Below are positions 48,947 to 58,349 of a stretch of 64,000 bases of DNA, in pieces. This stretch comes from Idiomarinaceae bacterium. Lineage in GTDB: Bacteria; Pseudomonadota; Gammaproteobacteria; Enterobacterales; Alteromonadaceae. The notes under the pieces were generated by a model. The model was given only the letters and a program-made list of their open reading frames with translations. It was not told where the DNA came from and did not search any database. Position numbers and translations under genes: made by a program. Position 1 is the first letter of the stretch. Every line of letters starts with the position of its first letter. The stretch covers positions 62,001 to 126,000 of the forward strand of contig NYWU01000001.1 of the NCBI GenBank assembly GCA_002685255.1. Direction: 5' to 3'.

Positions 48947-50971
48947 TTAATCGTCTGATTTGTGTTTTTCAAACCAGTATAAGATATAAGCAACTTTGCT
49001 CATCAAATTACTCGGACGTGCATAAATGCTATGACCTGAGTTTTGAATCCGCACCATCGCTGTTTCTACCCCCGCTAATTTCAACGCCTGATAGTACTGT
49101 TCGGTTTCAGACATCGGTGTTCGGTAGTCTTGCTCACCTGTCAATAACATAGTGGGCGTTGTGACGTTACCGACGTAGCTGATAGGTGAATGTTTCATAT
49201 AGTGCTCGAGGTTGTCCCACGGTAAACCTGGGAACCAATACTGATAGAAGTAGTTATACATATCCGCCGTTAATACGAAGCTATACCAGTTGATAACAGG
49301 CTTCGCCACTACCGCCGCACGGAACCGATCGGTATGTCCAACAATCCAAGCGGTCAATACGCCGCCGCCACTGCCACCCGTAACATACAGTTGATCTTCA
49401 TCGATAAAGCCTTTATCGATAACGGCATCCACCCCATCCATCAAATCATCATAGTCATGACTTGGATAGTTCTGGTGAATTTCATTGGCAAAATCATCAC
49501 CATAGCTGGTTGAGCCCCGAGGGTTGGTGTACAGCACGACATAGCCAGCTGCTGCGTACAGCTGTACTTCAGCCGAAAAGCGTGGACCGTAGTTCGTGTG
49601 AGGGCCACCGTGTATTTCTAGAATTAACGGATAGTCTTTATCTTTATCAAAGTTGGGTGGATAAGCAATCCAGCCTTGCAAATCTCGACCGTCCACTGAC
49701 GACTTATAAGTGATTTCCTCAACCTGCGCGAGCTGCTTATGACCGAGCGCATCTTCATTAAGTTGCGTGACTTGCTGGCTATCGCCGTCATCCCACCATG
49801 CTAAGTCAGCGGGACGCAGTGGGTTTGATAAGGTGTATAGTACTTGATCGTCACCGGCCACTGAAAAGTCGCCGCCACCGTATGGACGACCATAGGATAA
49901 ACCGCCGACGCGATCGGTTAACTGCTGGTAATCACCGTCTAGGTCGGTACGAGCGAGTTGGCCAACGCCCTTATCATCGTATGTAAAGTAAATTCCCTCA
50001 CCGTCGGTGTCCCATGCAAAGCCGGTAACACTGCGATCTAAGTCTGAGGTCAGCACGCGCGACTGGGCACCGTCCACGGACATCACGTAGAGACGAGAAA
50101 TCTGTGAGCTCATGCCGTTATCGTCATTGCCGGTAAACGCGAGCCAGTCGCCGTTAGGTGAGCGTTTAGGGGCACCGTCAGGACCATTACGGTCAGTCAA
50201 CGCACGTACCTCGCCTGTGTCGACTTGAACCGCATAAATTTCACTATTCATCGGTTGACGAAACGCGTCACTACGGCGGTTTGCCGAGAAGTAAATTTGT
50301 TTACCGTCCGCTGACCACTCGAGCGCGCCACCATTATTGTATTCATCGTCGGTGATTTGACGGGCTGTGCCACCTTCGGCACTGAGTACGTAAATTTGTT
50401 GATAACCATCGCTGACGTAACCGCCGCCATCATAGCGGTAGTTGTCTTTATCAACGAACTGAGGTGGTGCAGTCCAGTCAGCGCCTTCCGGCTTACCTGG
50501 CAACGACACCGGAGCCGCTGATTTAATCGGTGTAAACTGGCTAAACGCTATATATTCACCGTTGGGCGACCAACTTAGGGAACTCGGTGTTTGGGTCAAT
50601 TCACTAATAACCGCATGTTTACCTGTGTCGGTCCAATAAATTGTAATTTGTGGGCTCCCCGAAGCATCCGAGATAAACGCGAGCCGTTTACCATCGGGTG
50701 ACCAGACAGGACTCCACTCATGAGCCGAGTCACCGGTCAGTGGTCGAATGTCACCGTTGGGTTTGACCGTCCATAAACGCCCTGTTTTTTGGTCGTGTTT
50801 AATGTCCATCGATTGACGTACAAATACGCCGTAATCACCGCTTGGATGCAAGGTGGGTGAAGCTGCATATTCTAGGTCAAATACATTTTCTAACTGCAAC
50901 GTGCGATCGGTCTGTGCGACGGCACTGGTCGACAACGTTACCGCTATCGCACCCATTAGCCACTTTTTCAT
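48947..50971 (-). CDS. Exported S9-family prolyl-oligopeptidase-like peptidase
   Basis: 674 residues. A signal peptide (MKKWLMGAIAVTLSTSAVAQ) leads to a seven- or eight-bladed propeller of WD40-like/TolB-like repeats (HEWSPVWSPDGKRLAFIS, LEWSADGKQIYFSA, GFAWDTDGEGIYFTY) and a C-terminal alpha/beta-hydrolase. The catalytic Ser is in TGGSGGG, the Asp in GEQDYRTP and the His in NSGHSIY. It is probably a periplasmic or secreted dipeptidyl/acylaminoacyl peptidase. Monocistronic with its own terminator. Confidence 0.93.
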   Translation of the reverse strand: MKKWLMGAIAVTLSTSAVAQTDRTLQLENVFDLEYAASPTLHPSGDYGVFVRQSMDIKHDQKTGRLWTVKPNGDIRPLTGDSAHEWSPVWSPDGKRLAFISDASGSPQITIYWTDTGKHAVISELTQTPSSLSWSPNGEYIAFSQFTPIKSAAPVSLPGKPEGADWTAPPQFVDKDNYRYDGGGYVSDGYQQIYVLSAEGGTARQITDDEYNNGGALEWSADGKQIYFSANRRSDAFRQPMNSEIYAVQVDTGEVRALTDRNGPDGAPKRSPNGDWLAFTGNDDNGMSSQISRLYVMSVDGAQSRVLTSDLDRSVTGFAWDTDGEGIYFTYDDKGVGQLARTDLDGDYQQLTDRVGGLSYGRPYGGGDFSVAGDDQVLYTLSNPLRPADLAWWDDGDSQQVTQLNEDALGHKQLAQVEEITYKSSVDGRDLQGWIAYPPNFDKDKDYPLILEIHGGPHTNYGPRFSAEVQLYAAAGYVVLYTNPRGSTSYGDDFANEIHQNYPSHDYDDLMDGVDAVIDKGFIDEDQLYVTGGSGGGVLTAWIVGHTDRFRAAVVAKPVINWYSFVLTADMYNYFYQYWFPGLPWDNLEHYMKHSPISYVGNVTTPTMLLTGEQDYRTPMSETEQYYQALKLAGVETAMVRIQNSGHSIYARPSNLMSKVAYILYWFEKHKSDD

Positions 50972-50996
50972 TCTCGTTCTCTCCGTGTTGCCTGCA

Positions 50997-51028
50997 AATA
51001 AAAAAACCGCCTCATAAGAGACGGTTTT
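50997..51028 (-). terminator. Terminator after the DUF1302 gene
   Basis: AAAACCG and CGGTTTT arms with an inner CTC/GAG pairing and one mismatch (51003-51028), followed in minus direction by a T-run (A-run 50999-51006). Confidence 0.8.
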
Positions 51029-51091
51029 ATCGTTAGCGACTCAAACATGCAAGCTAAATGAGCATGTTTATTGTACGGTTTGTCGCAGTCA

Positions 51092-52930
51092 TTAGAATGC
51101 GTATGAGAAACTAACTGACGCGTAATCGCGGTCAGTCGTTGCATCAAAATCACCGCCTGAGTATTGGGTATAGCCTAACGTCACCTTGTAGGTCGACAGA
51201 TAATCAGCGGTTAAGTTAACGCCCACTGACTTACGGTCTTCGATAAAGTTGCTGTTAGGTGAGTAGCCATCAACGTCATGGTTAAACTGCAACACAGGCG
51301 TTAAGCTCCAACCATTCCAAACGCTGAGATATTCCCATTGTAAACGCGTCCGGTAACCCCACGAGTTCTCGGTAACGAAACCTTCACAGTTACCTGCCGC
51401 AGCGGGGCCTACTTCGCTTGGTAATAAGCACTTACCGAACAGCGGCAAGCGACCGTAGCGTTGCTCTTCTAAACCAGGCAAGTCGTGTACTTTGTTCATC
51501 GCCACTTCGCCCACGAAAGTCATGCGGTCAGCCCCCATGAAACGGTCGAAGAAACGAACGAAACTCGCTTGCGCCTGACTGACGTCTAAACGATCATAAC
51601 CATGCGCCAAACCACCCAGTTCAGTGCTTTGTACGCGATCACCAAAGGTGCTCGGTACGTTCGGACGCAAACCAGCCGTTAGGATTTCTGTGGTATTAAT
51701 TTGTACAGGCATGTCTTTACGATAGCTGTACTCACCACCGATTGACCAAAGACCCAGGTTGGTGCTGAAGCTTGCGCCATATAACTCTGTGTCTTCAGGG
51801 TATTCGATAACCAAACGAGGACCGTCGATAGGGTAGCCGTTCGGCGTTGCATAGGTGTAGTTAGGATTTTGGCGATCCGCGGCATCCATGAATTGCTCAG
51901 GATCAACGGTCCAGTTATACGCTGAGATAATTGGCGTATTATTATGCAAATTCATGAAATATAAACCGAACTCAGTATCGAGGTCGATTGAGTAGTAACG
52001 CAGGTTCATACCCCACTGACCACTGTCAGAGGCTTCAAGACGCGGATTACTACCAATGTAAGCGCCCGCTTCTACCGATTCGCGGTCACTTAAGTAACTG
52101 TCTGGGTCACCTGGGACTAATTGTGGGTTAAGCGTCACCTTACCACAGCCTGGGCCGCCGATAATGTCGACACTCGAGAAGAATGTGCCGCAACCATCAA
52201 GCTTGGTGTTGTCCCACTCGTATTGATAAAACGCTGCGAGGCTCAAACTGTCGGTGAGACCTACGTTAAGGCTGACCATGCCTACAGGTAATAATGCTTC
52301 TTTAATTTCGGCACCCGGACGGCGTGCTGCGTTAACGTCAAGCGGGTTAATGTCGTTAATACCGTTAAAGACAAAAGTACTTTCACCCCAGCTCAATACT
52401 TGACGCCCTACGCGTAAACTTGTTGGCATATCGCCAATATCAAAGTTTGCGAAGACGAACGCATCGAGTAATTCAATACCACTACCTTGCGAGTAATCAT
52501 CGAATACGTCGTCGTTCAGTTTGGTATTGGGATAATAGTTATTGCCCGGGTGACCATGCGGCATGTTTTCGTCAGAAATCACGAAATCATACCAATAGTT
52601 AAAGCGAATAAACGCACCGTAGTCGCCGCCGTCGATACTTAAATCGTGTACGCCTTTGAATACAGAACTAACCAAGTCACCTTTATCGAAGTTAAGGTTA
52701 CCGTCATCGCCTACACTTGACCCGGCCATGCCGCCTTCGCGGTTACCTGGGTGGATCAAACGCAGCGATGGATCTTCCATGCGCCATGCAGCACCGTAAG
52801 AAAGAATCGAGGTAAAGCTAACGTCGAAATCGCCAACTTCAAAGTCCGCGGCTTGCGCAGGCAAAGCAAATGCCAGCGCGATGGCTGACGCGAGAGGTAA
52901 TTTTTTTAACATAGTTGTTCTTCTTTTCAT
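51092..52930 (-). CDS. DUF1302 family outer-membrane protein
   Basis: 612 residues. After a signal peptide ending ALPAQAADFEVGD the sequence is the DUF1302 type: FTSILSYGAAWRMEDPS, LRVGRQVLSWGEST and ending in aromatic SFSYAF, consistent with a large outer-membrane beta-barrel. Its genes often accompany DUF1329 genes and lipid or sterol use in marine bacteria; the role is unproven, and no DUF1329 gene is adjacent. Four cysteines (CGTFF, GCGK, KCLL, NCEG) could form disulfides. ATG 52930 has GGA upstream; ATG 52912 is an alternative. Confidence 0.88.
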   Translation of the reverse strand: MKRRTTMLKKLPLASAIALAFALPAQAADFEVGDFDVSFTSILSYGAAWRMEDPSLRLIHPGNREGGMAGSSVGDDGNLNFDKGDLVSSVFKGVHDLSIDGGDYGAFIRFNYWYDFVISDENMPHGHPGNNYYPNTKLNDDVFDDYSQGSGIELLDAFVFANFDIGDMPTSLRVGRQVLSWGESTFVFNGINDINPLDVNAARRPGAEIKEALLPVGMVSLNVGLTDSLSLAAFYQYEWDNTKLDGCGTFFSSVDIIGGPGCGKVTLNPQLVPGDPDSYLSDRESVEAGAYIGSNPRLEASDSGQWGMNLRYYSIDLDTEFGLYFMNLHNNTPIISAYNWTVDPEQFMDAADRQNPNYTYATPNGYPIDGPRLVIEYPEDTELYGASFSTNLGLWSIGGEYSYRKDMPVQINTTEILTAGLRPNVPSTFGDRVQSTELGGLAHGYDRLDVSQAQASFVRFFDRFMGADRMTFVGEVAMNKVHDLPGLEEQRYGRLPLFGKCLLPSEVGPAAAGNCEGFVTENSWGYRTRLQWEYLSVWNGWSLTPVLQFNHDVDGYSPNSNFIEDRKSVGVNLTADYLSTYKVTLGYTQYSGGDFDATTDRDYASVSFSYAF

Positions 52931-52967
52931 TGTGATCCACCTAATGTTTTTGACTTTTACGGCGGTG

Positions 52968-52980
52968 ATGATTGAATCAT
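52968..52980. promoter_or_regulatory. Inverted repeat upstream of the DUF1302 gene
   Basis: ATGATT G AATCAT, a 6-bp perfect dyad about 40 nt before the start, a plausible operator. No regulator is identified. Confidence 0.3.
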
Positions 52981-53031
52981 GTCCGATGAGTTAAAAATAT
53001 GCAAGTACATCAGGTCGAAAAGTATCGAAAT

Positions 53032-53072
53032 TGACACGGTCGATTGTTAAAAAGCGGTAATCGACCGTGTCA
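53032..53072. other. Long perfect hairpin behind etfA
   Basis: Fourteen-base arms (TGACACGGTCGATT and its complement) are separated by a 13-nt loop. It lies 17 nt past the etfA stop, about 100 nt before the DUF1302 start. There is no T-run in either direction, so it may be a processing or stability hairpin, a weak terminator, or an operator. Confidence 0.6.
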
Positions 53073-53088
53073 TTAGAGGCGAGAATAA

Positions 53089-54018
53089 CTAGAGTTTTTC
53101 GTTTAACTCAGGTAAGACTTCAAATAAATCAGCGACCAAACCATAATCAGCCACTTGGAAGATAGGCGCTTCTTCATCTTTGTTGATAGCGACGATCACT
53201 TTTGAGTCTTTCATACCCGCTAAGTGCTGGATTGCACCACTAATACCGACAGCAATATACAATTGCGGCGCAACGATTTTACCGGTCTGACCCACCTGCA
53301 TGTCGTTCGGCACAAAGCCCGCGTCTACAGCAGCGCGTGATGCACCGACAGCGGCCCCAAGTTTGTCAGCGATATCTTCAATTAATTTGAAGTTTTCGCC
53401 ATTTTGCATACCGCGACCACCCGAAATAACGATTTCGGCGGCGGTCAACTCTGGACGCTCTGACTCGGCTAACTGCTCACCAACAAATTCAGATTTGTCG
53501 TTATCAAATACCGCATCGACAGCTTCAACCGAGCCCGCACCGCCCTCACTTGCAACTGCATCAAACGCAGTCGCGCGCACCGTGATGACTTTAATAGCAT
53601 CTTCGGCTTGCACGGTCGCGATCGCGTTGCCTGCGTAGATCGGACGCTTAAATGTGTCGGCTGACTCAACCGCAATAATGTCAGAGATTTGCGCAACGTC
53701 GAGCAACGCGGCAACACGCGGCATAAAGTTCTTACCCGTTGTCGTGGCCGGTGCCAGCACGTGACTGTAATTTTTACCTAAATCGGCAACTAACTTACTT
53801 ACATTTTCTGCGAGCTGATGTTCATACACGGCATTGTCGGCAGACAATACTTTGTTGACGCCTTCAGCTTTTGCGAGCTCGTCAGCAACCGCTGCGCAGT
53901 CTTTACCTGCAACTAATACATCAATATCACCGCCAATGGCTTGCGCCGCCGCCAAGGTTTTCAGCGTGGCAGGATTTACGGCGTTATTGTCGTGTTCTGC
54001 AACCACTAAAATGCTCAT
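53089..54018 (-). CDS. etfA: Electron transfer flavoprotein, alpha subunit
   Basis: 309 residues. The N-terminal domain is followed by the C-terminal FAD-binding domain with [44 protein letters not shown] and an aspartate-rich end. With EtfB it carries electrons from acyl-CoA and other dehydrogenases to ETF-quinone oxidoreductase. The start overlaps the etfB stop by 4 nt. Confidence 0.97.
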   Translation of the reverse strand: MSILVVAEHDNNAVNPATLKTLAAAQAIGGDIDVLVAGKDCAAVADELAKAEGVNKVLSADNAVYEHQLAENVSKLVADLGKNYSHVLAPATTTGKNFMPRVAALLDVAQISDIIAVESADTFKRPIYAGNAIATVQAEDAIKVITVRATAFDAVASEGGAGSVEAVDAVFDNDKSEFVGEQLAESERPELTAAEIVISGGRGMQNGENFKLIEDIADKLGAAVGASRAAVDAGFVPNDMQVGQTGKIVAPQLYIAVGISGAIQHLAGMKDSKVIVAINKDEEAPIFQVADYGLVADLFEVLPELNEKL

Positions 54019-54764
54019 AGGACTTTGGCCTCATTCTTCAGTTTATCGACAAGCTCATCTACGTCTGCCACTTTAACGCCCGCACTGCGCTCGGCTGGCG
54101 ATTCAACTTTGAGTAGTTTCACAGTACGTTTCACCGAAACGCCTAAATCGTCCGTTGAAACGGTTTCAAGCGGCTTACGCTTTGCCTTCATAATATTAGG
54201 TAACGAGGCGTAGCGCGGTTCGTTCAAGCGTAAGTCCGTTGTCACGACCGCAGGCAACGCAAGTTTTACGGTTTGCAAACCGCCATCAACTTCGCGCGTT
54301 ACTGAGACATGACCGTCGGCCACTTCTACTTTAGATGCGAAGGTGCCTTGAGGCATATCGGTTAGTGCCGCTAACATTTGTCCGGTTTGGTTATTATCTG
54401 AGTCAATCGACTGCTTACCTAAAATAACCATGTCGGGCTCTTCGCGCTCAACAACACCTTTGAGGATTTTAGCGGCTGAAAGCGAATCCGGCATATCGTC
54501 GGTTTCAACTTGAATAGCGCGGTCAGCACCTAACGCCAATGCGGTACGCAATTGCTCTTGCACTGCTTTAGGCCCAATAGATACCACCACAACCTCATCC
54601 GCCGTACCTGCTTCTTTTAAGCGAACAGCTTCTTCGACTGCGATCTCACAGAACGGGTTAAGCGCCATTTTGACGTTAGCCAAATCGACGTCTGACTGAT
54701 CTGGCTTCACGCGTACTTTGACGTTGTAGTCAATGACGCGCTTCACCGCGACAAGTATTTTCAT
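54015..54764 (-). CDS. etfB: Electron transfer flavoprotein, beta subunit
   Basis: 249 residues. The AMP-binding fold is shown by [31 protein letters not shown] and the signature [40 protein letters not shown]. First gene of the etfBA operon with its own promoter. Confidence 0.97.
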   Translation of the reverse strand: MKILVAVKRVIDYNVKVRVKPDQSDVDLANVKMALNPFCEIAVEEAVRLKEAGTADEVVVVSIGPKAVQEQLRTALALGADRAIQVETDDMPDSLSAAKILKGVVEREEPDMVILGKQSIDSDNNQTGQMLAALTDMPQGTFASKVEVADGHVSVTREVDGGLQTVKLALPAVVTTDLRLNEPRYASLPNIMKAKRKPLETVSTDDLGVSVKRTVKLLKVESPAERSAGVKVADVDELVDKLKNEAKVL

Positions 54765-54826
54765 GTCACTTTCCTTTTGTTGGAACTGATCTAAGTTACC
54801 TGGATTTAAAATTTGTTAACTTCGCT

Positions 54827-54855
54827 ATTATCCTAGACTGGAGGCTATCTCACAA
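54827..54855 (-). promoter_or_regulatory. etfBA promoter candidate
   Basis: Minus-strand TTGTGA (54855-54850), a 17-nt spacer, GATAAT (54832-54827), with a leader of about 55 nt to the etfB ATG. Confidence 0.5.
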
Positions 54856-54901
54856 GTTATGAGACAATAACAGAAATTTGTTGTAATCAGGAGTTTACAC
54901 A

Positions 54902-55291
54902 GTGATACAGCCTTCACGCAAACCTATAGGTTGGGAAAAACGCTACCGTGAGCTTATCGAACTTGCCAAAACGATGCCAGCCTTACCTGAACATTACCGG
55001 GACAAAGCCCATGAGGTTGCGGGTTGCGAGGCAACCGTATGGCTCTATTTAGATTGCCAAGACACAGCTCGTGTTACCGTGCGGTTTGACAGTGTCTCGC
55101 GTATTGTGAAGGGGTTGTTAGCGTTGATTCAAGCGGAACTCGACGGCCATAGCGCAGCGGACATTGCACAATTCGATATCGATGAATTATTCGCCAGTTA
55201 CGGTCTTACCCAACAACTTACACCGTCTAGGGCCAATGGTTTATATAACGTAAGCAGAGTGCTTAAACAGCGCGTCGCTCAATGCGCTTAA
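54902..55291 (+). CDS. SufE/CsdE-like sulfur acceptor
   Basis: 129 residues from a GTG start with AGGAG 8 nt upstream. The acceptor Cys lies in VAGCEATVWLY, the SufE/CsdE signature. Such proteins take persulfide from a cysteine desulfurase (SufS or CsdA). Its neighbour is tcdA (csdL), as in the E. coli csdA-csdE-csdL locus, but csdA is absent and the two genes here face each other with 29-nt overlapping tails. The partner desulfurase could be the IscS at 40874 or one outside the window. CsdE is favoured over SufE only by this context. Confidence 0.9.
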   Translation: MIQPSRKPIGWEKRYRELIELAKTMPALPEHYRDKAHEVAGCEATVWLYLDCQDTARVTVRFDSVSRIVKGLLALIQAELDGHSAADIAQFDIDELFASYGLTQQLTPSRANGLYNVSRVLKQRVAQCA

Positions 55292-56072
55292 GTAAGGTCG
55301 ATACGGCAAACATTGCGAAGCTGCAGGTCACCACCATGGCTGCACCAAAGCCAGAACTGCAGTTCATTTGCATGGTGCCGCTACCGGGTTTTTGAAGCGT
55401 AACTTCACCCTCATGCTCACCGGCAACCCAAGGATAACGCAGCTGCTCCTCAGAATAGATGCAATCGACGCTCCATTTGCGCTTGGGGTTTTTAGAGAAG
55501 TTATAGTCACGACGCAATTTAGAGCGTACTTTAGCCAATAATGGATCTTGTTTTGCTTTTGCCAGATCCGCCACTCGAATTTGCGTGGGGTCGATTTGTC
55601 CACCCGCACCGCCACACACTACCAATGGCAGTTTGTTACGCTTACAGTGCGCCACTAACGCCGCTTTCGTATTGACGCTATCGATTGCATCCAACACCGC
55701 CGTGACACCGGCTAAATGAGTGATAAAATTCTCTTCTAATAGGAAGTCGTCAACAATATTAACCTTGCACGCAGGATTAATCGCGCGCACCCGTTCCGCC
55801 AACACCTCGGTTTTAAGCTGTCCAATGGTGTTAAAATCTGCAGGAAGCTGGCGGTTAATATTGGTCACACAGACATCATCCAGATCGATCAACGTCAACT
55901 CACCAATGCCGCTGCGTGCGAGCGCTTCAACGGCCCACGAACCAACGCCACCGAGTCCGGCAATAGCAATGTGTTGGTTACGAAATGTATTCAGTGCTTT
56001 GCGTCCATAGACGCGTTCAACGCCCCCTTGGGCTTGGTCATTCGGTGCGGGTTGCTTGCTCGCTGACGTCAT
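55263..56072 (-). CDS. tcdA: tRNA threonylcarbamoyladenosine dehydratase TcdA (CsdL)
   Basis: 269 residues. An E1-like ATP-dependent enzyme that makes cyclic t6A at tRNA position 37. The ATP loop GLGGVGSWAVEALARSG, DLDDVCVTNINRQ and the catalytic-cysteine region KRKWSVDCIYSEE are present, with a hydrophobic C-terminal helix (FGAAMVVTCSFAMFAV). The start lies 35 nt inside the preceding PAS gene. It takes sulfur input from CsdE in E. coli. Confidence 0.95.
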   Translation of the reverse strand: MTSASKQPAPNDQAQGGVERVYGRKALNTFRNQHIAIAGLGGVGSWAVEALARSGIGELTLIDLDDVCVTNINRQLPADFNTIGQLKTEVLAERVRAINPACKVNIVDDFLLEENFITHLAGVTAVLDAIDSVNTKAALVAHCKRNKLPLVVCGGAGGQIDPTQIRVADLAKAKQDPLLAKVRSKLRRDYNFSKNPKRKWSVDCIYSEEQLRYPWVAGEHEGEVTLQKPGSGTMQMNCSSGFGAAMVVTCSFAMFAVSTLLKRIERRAV

Positions 56073-56457
56073 AAAGTATCAGTCCTACCTGAAATATCTC
56101 GCCACGCGTGTCATGCAGTGGCATAAGGGTAATATTTTGTTGCATCCACTGCTGCTGCCCGCTCAGCGGACGACTGTGTCGGAACCGAAACACAAAGGGA
56201 CGCTGTTCCCAAGTAATGAACACCCGGGCATCTAGGTTCCACACCCGCTCTACTTTCTGTCGAAACCAATGCTCATCGATCTCTGGGCAACATTCAAATA
56301 GGATTTTATCACGAACTTGACTGGGGCGCAGACCGCTGTGGTTGGTCATAAACTCATTCCACATTTGTACGCGATAATCACGGTCTAGCACTACGATACC
56401 GATATCAATGGCACCTAGCAGACTCAATTTAGCGTGTAACTCGTCCATTTCACTCAT
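56038..56457 (-). CDS. Small PAS-domain protein
   Basis: 139 residues that form one PAS fold: AIDIGIVVLDRDYRVQMWNEFMTNHSGLRPSQVRDKIL and the C-terminal FQVGLILYDVSEQ. No output domain. A strong ribosome site (AAGGAGG) 6 nt before the ATG at 56457 sets the start; the longer frame begins inside the neighbouring receiver gene. It follows the receiver-CheC gene by 10 nt and probably works with it. The ligand is unknown; a Cys-Cys pair (FECCPE) is notable. Confidence 0.85.
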   Translation of the reverse strand: MSEMDELHAKLSLLGAIDIGIVVLDRDYRVQMWNEFMTNHSGLRPSQVRDKILFECCPEIDEHWFRQKVERVWNLDARVFITWEQRPFVFRFRHSRPLSGQQQWMQQNITLMPLHDTRGEIFQVGLILYDVSEQATRTE

Positions 56458-56467
56458 CGCTGCCTCC

Positions 56468-57472
56468 TTATTCCGCGTACCAATGGGCGACCTGTTGGTC
56501 GAGACGTTGCACCGCATCTTCTGGTAGCAAAATAAGTAAATCAAAACCAATACGATGTTTAGGCAGCTGATACCCAATTTCTATCGCCAACACCTTTTGC
56601 CAACGCTGTTGTGGCTGACTCAGCAGGTCCGCTAGCGACTTATGCTGCCCCAGCAACACCGGTTGCGATGCGGTGAACTCGACATGTAACTGATGACCTA
56701 AACCATTGAGACACGCAGAGGTAATAATTGAAGCTATATCCATCAACGCTTCAATACGCTGTTGCTGTTCAGTACCAGAAAGCTGTTCGCCCAATAGCTG
56801 GCGCACATCCTCAACTGAGGTGTCGGTGAGCAGTGTGAGCGCCTCACCTAGAATACCCGAGCCGGCAAATCCTTGGCTGACGGCCGATACACGTTCGGCT
56901 TGATCGATGGATTGCAACGCCATATGCAATTCAGATGGCGCTATCCAATTAACATTAGGCACCGGCAGCTCAATAAATTGATTTAATACGCGGGCAATAT
57001 GATCACCTGCTTGGCCCATGGCGACGTTGGCCACTTCGCGATACACATCCAGCGCGCTGGCTGCCACTTCGACTTCGCTGGCCTCTTGTAAATGACCGCT
57101 GCCCGGCTGATAGAGGCCAAATTGTTGAAGATGTTGAGCGATTTCGGCCTGCTTGAATGGTTTTTTTACGAACGCGAGCGCGCCAAGTTTTATCACTCGC
57201 TGGTAGGCTTCAGGCTGAATATCACCAGAAATCACGATGACAACGCAGTCGCGCTCATGTTGCGCTAAATGCTCGAGCACCTCATAGCCGTCCATTACCG
57301 GCATATTCAGATCAAGCAGCAACAATTGCGCTTCGCCATTTTCGATTCGCTGCAGCGCTTGTTCGCCGTGTTCTGCTTGATATACCGTTGCATCCCAATC
57401 CTTGGGTAAACTTTTTATCAGCTGTTTGCGCGCCATCCGTGAGTCATCACACAGGGTCACCTTCAACGTCAT
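56468..57472 (-). CDS. Response regulator with CheC-like phosphatase domain
   Basis: 334 residues. The N-terminal receiver (1-120) has DD9-10, phospho-acceptor D54 in LLLLDLNMPVMDG and KKPF. The C-terminal CheC/CheX-like domain has one intact motif EVANVAMGQAGD (ExxN) while the second (MDIASIITSACLNGLG) has Asp and Ser in place of Glu and Asn, so one phosphatase site may be lost. The fold suggests dephosphorylation of a CheY-type partner. It sits after thyA and before the PAS gene. Confidence 0.88.
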   Translation of the reverse strand: MTLKVTLCDDSRMARKQLIKSLPKDWDATVYQAEHGEQALQRIENGEAQLLLLDLNMPVMDGYEVLEHLAQHERDCVVIVISGDIQPEAYQRVIKLGALAFVKKPFKQAEIAQHLQQFGLYQPGSGHLQEASEVEVAASALDVYREVANVAMGQAGDHIARVLNQFIELPVPNVNWIAPSELHMALQSIDQAERVSAVSQGFAGSGILGEALTLLTDTSVEDVRQLLGEQLSGTEQQQRIEALMDIASIITSACLNGLGHQLHVEFTASQPVLLGQHKSLADLLSQPQQRWQKVLAIEIGYQLPKHRIGFDLLILLPEDAVQRLDQQVAHWYAE

Positions 57473-57490
57473 TTGTTTAGCCTTTGGTCA

Positions 57491-58342
57491 TTAAACTGCA
57501 AATGGATATTTGATTGGCGGATGATGTTGATAGCCCTCAATCGAGAAGTCGTCTTTCGTCACCCACGTCTCAATATCCTGCAGCGTTTTAATATCGGGAT
57601 TGATATGCAGTTGTGGCGATGGATACGGCTCCCGCTTTAGTTGCACATCGCGCATCAGCTCAAGTTGATTCTCGTAAATATGCGCGTTGACGATTTTATG
57701 AAACACTTTACCGGGTTTATGCCCTGTAATGCGCGCCATCAGCGCCAGCAAAACAAAACATTGAATCTGATTAAAATTAAGCCCCAAAGGAACGTCGCAA
57801 CTGCGTTGATACGAGGTTAAGTAGAGCTTACCCCCGAGCAGCGAAAAGGTATGCGTATGCATGCACGGTCGCAAGCAGCCCATTTCCAGTTCACCGGGAT
57901 TATAAAAAGTGACAATCTCACCCCTATCATCCACGCCTTGTGTTAAATCATCGACCACCTTTTGCAATTGGTCAAACTGACTGCCGTCGGGACGCTGCCA
58001 AGCACGTCCTTGCACACCATACACTCGCCCCATATGGTCTGTGCCTTTGCGGTGGGGGTTGGCAAGCCAACTCGGGTTTTCATTGGCGTTAGCATTCCAC
58101 GTATTACAGCCAATATCACGAAACTGTGCAGCGCTGTCATAGCCGCGCAAATACCCTAATAATTCAGCAATAGCCGCTTTATAATAGCTTTTACGTGTTG
58201 TGATAATGGGAAATTGATTATGCTCAACATCGTACTCTAAATCGGCATTAATGACGGTCAAACAGTTGATACCTGTGCGCTCATTATGAACCCACTCACC
58301 TTCATCGATGATGCGTTGGCACAGTTGAAGATATTGTTTCAT
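57491..58342 (-). CDS. thyA: Thymidylate synthase (283-residue type)
   Basis: 283 residues. It methylates dUMP to dTMP using methylenetetrahydrofolate. The catalytic Cys is in GCLRPCMH, and [17 protein letters not shown] and the C-terminal [14 protein letters not shown] are conserved. The sequence resembles the Vibrio-type enzyme ([22 protein letters not shown]) more than the 264-residue E. coli form. It starts 7 nt behind lgt, an arrangement kept across gammaproteobacteria. Confidence 0.96.
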   Translation of the reverse strand: MKQYLQLCQRIIDEGEWVHNERTGINCLTVINADLEYDVEHNQFPIITTRKSYYKAAIAELLGYLRGYDSAAQFRDIGCNTWNANANENPSWLANPHRKGTDHMGRVYGVQGRAWQRPDGSQFDQLQKVVDDLTQGVDDRGEIVTFYNPGELEMGCLRPCMHTHTFSLLGGKLYLTSYQRSCDVPLGLNFNQIQCFVLLALMARITGHKPGKVFHKIVNAHIYENQLELMRDVQLKREPYPSPQLHINPDIKTLQDIETWVTKDDFSIEGYQHHPPIKYPFAV

Positions 58343-58349
58343 TATCGGC

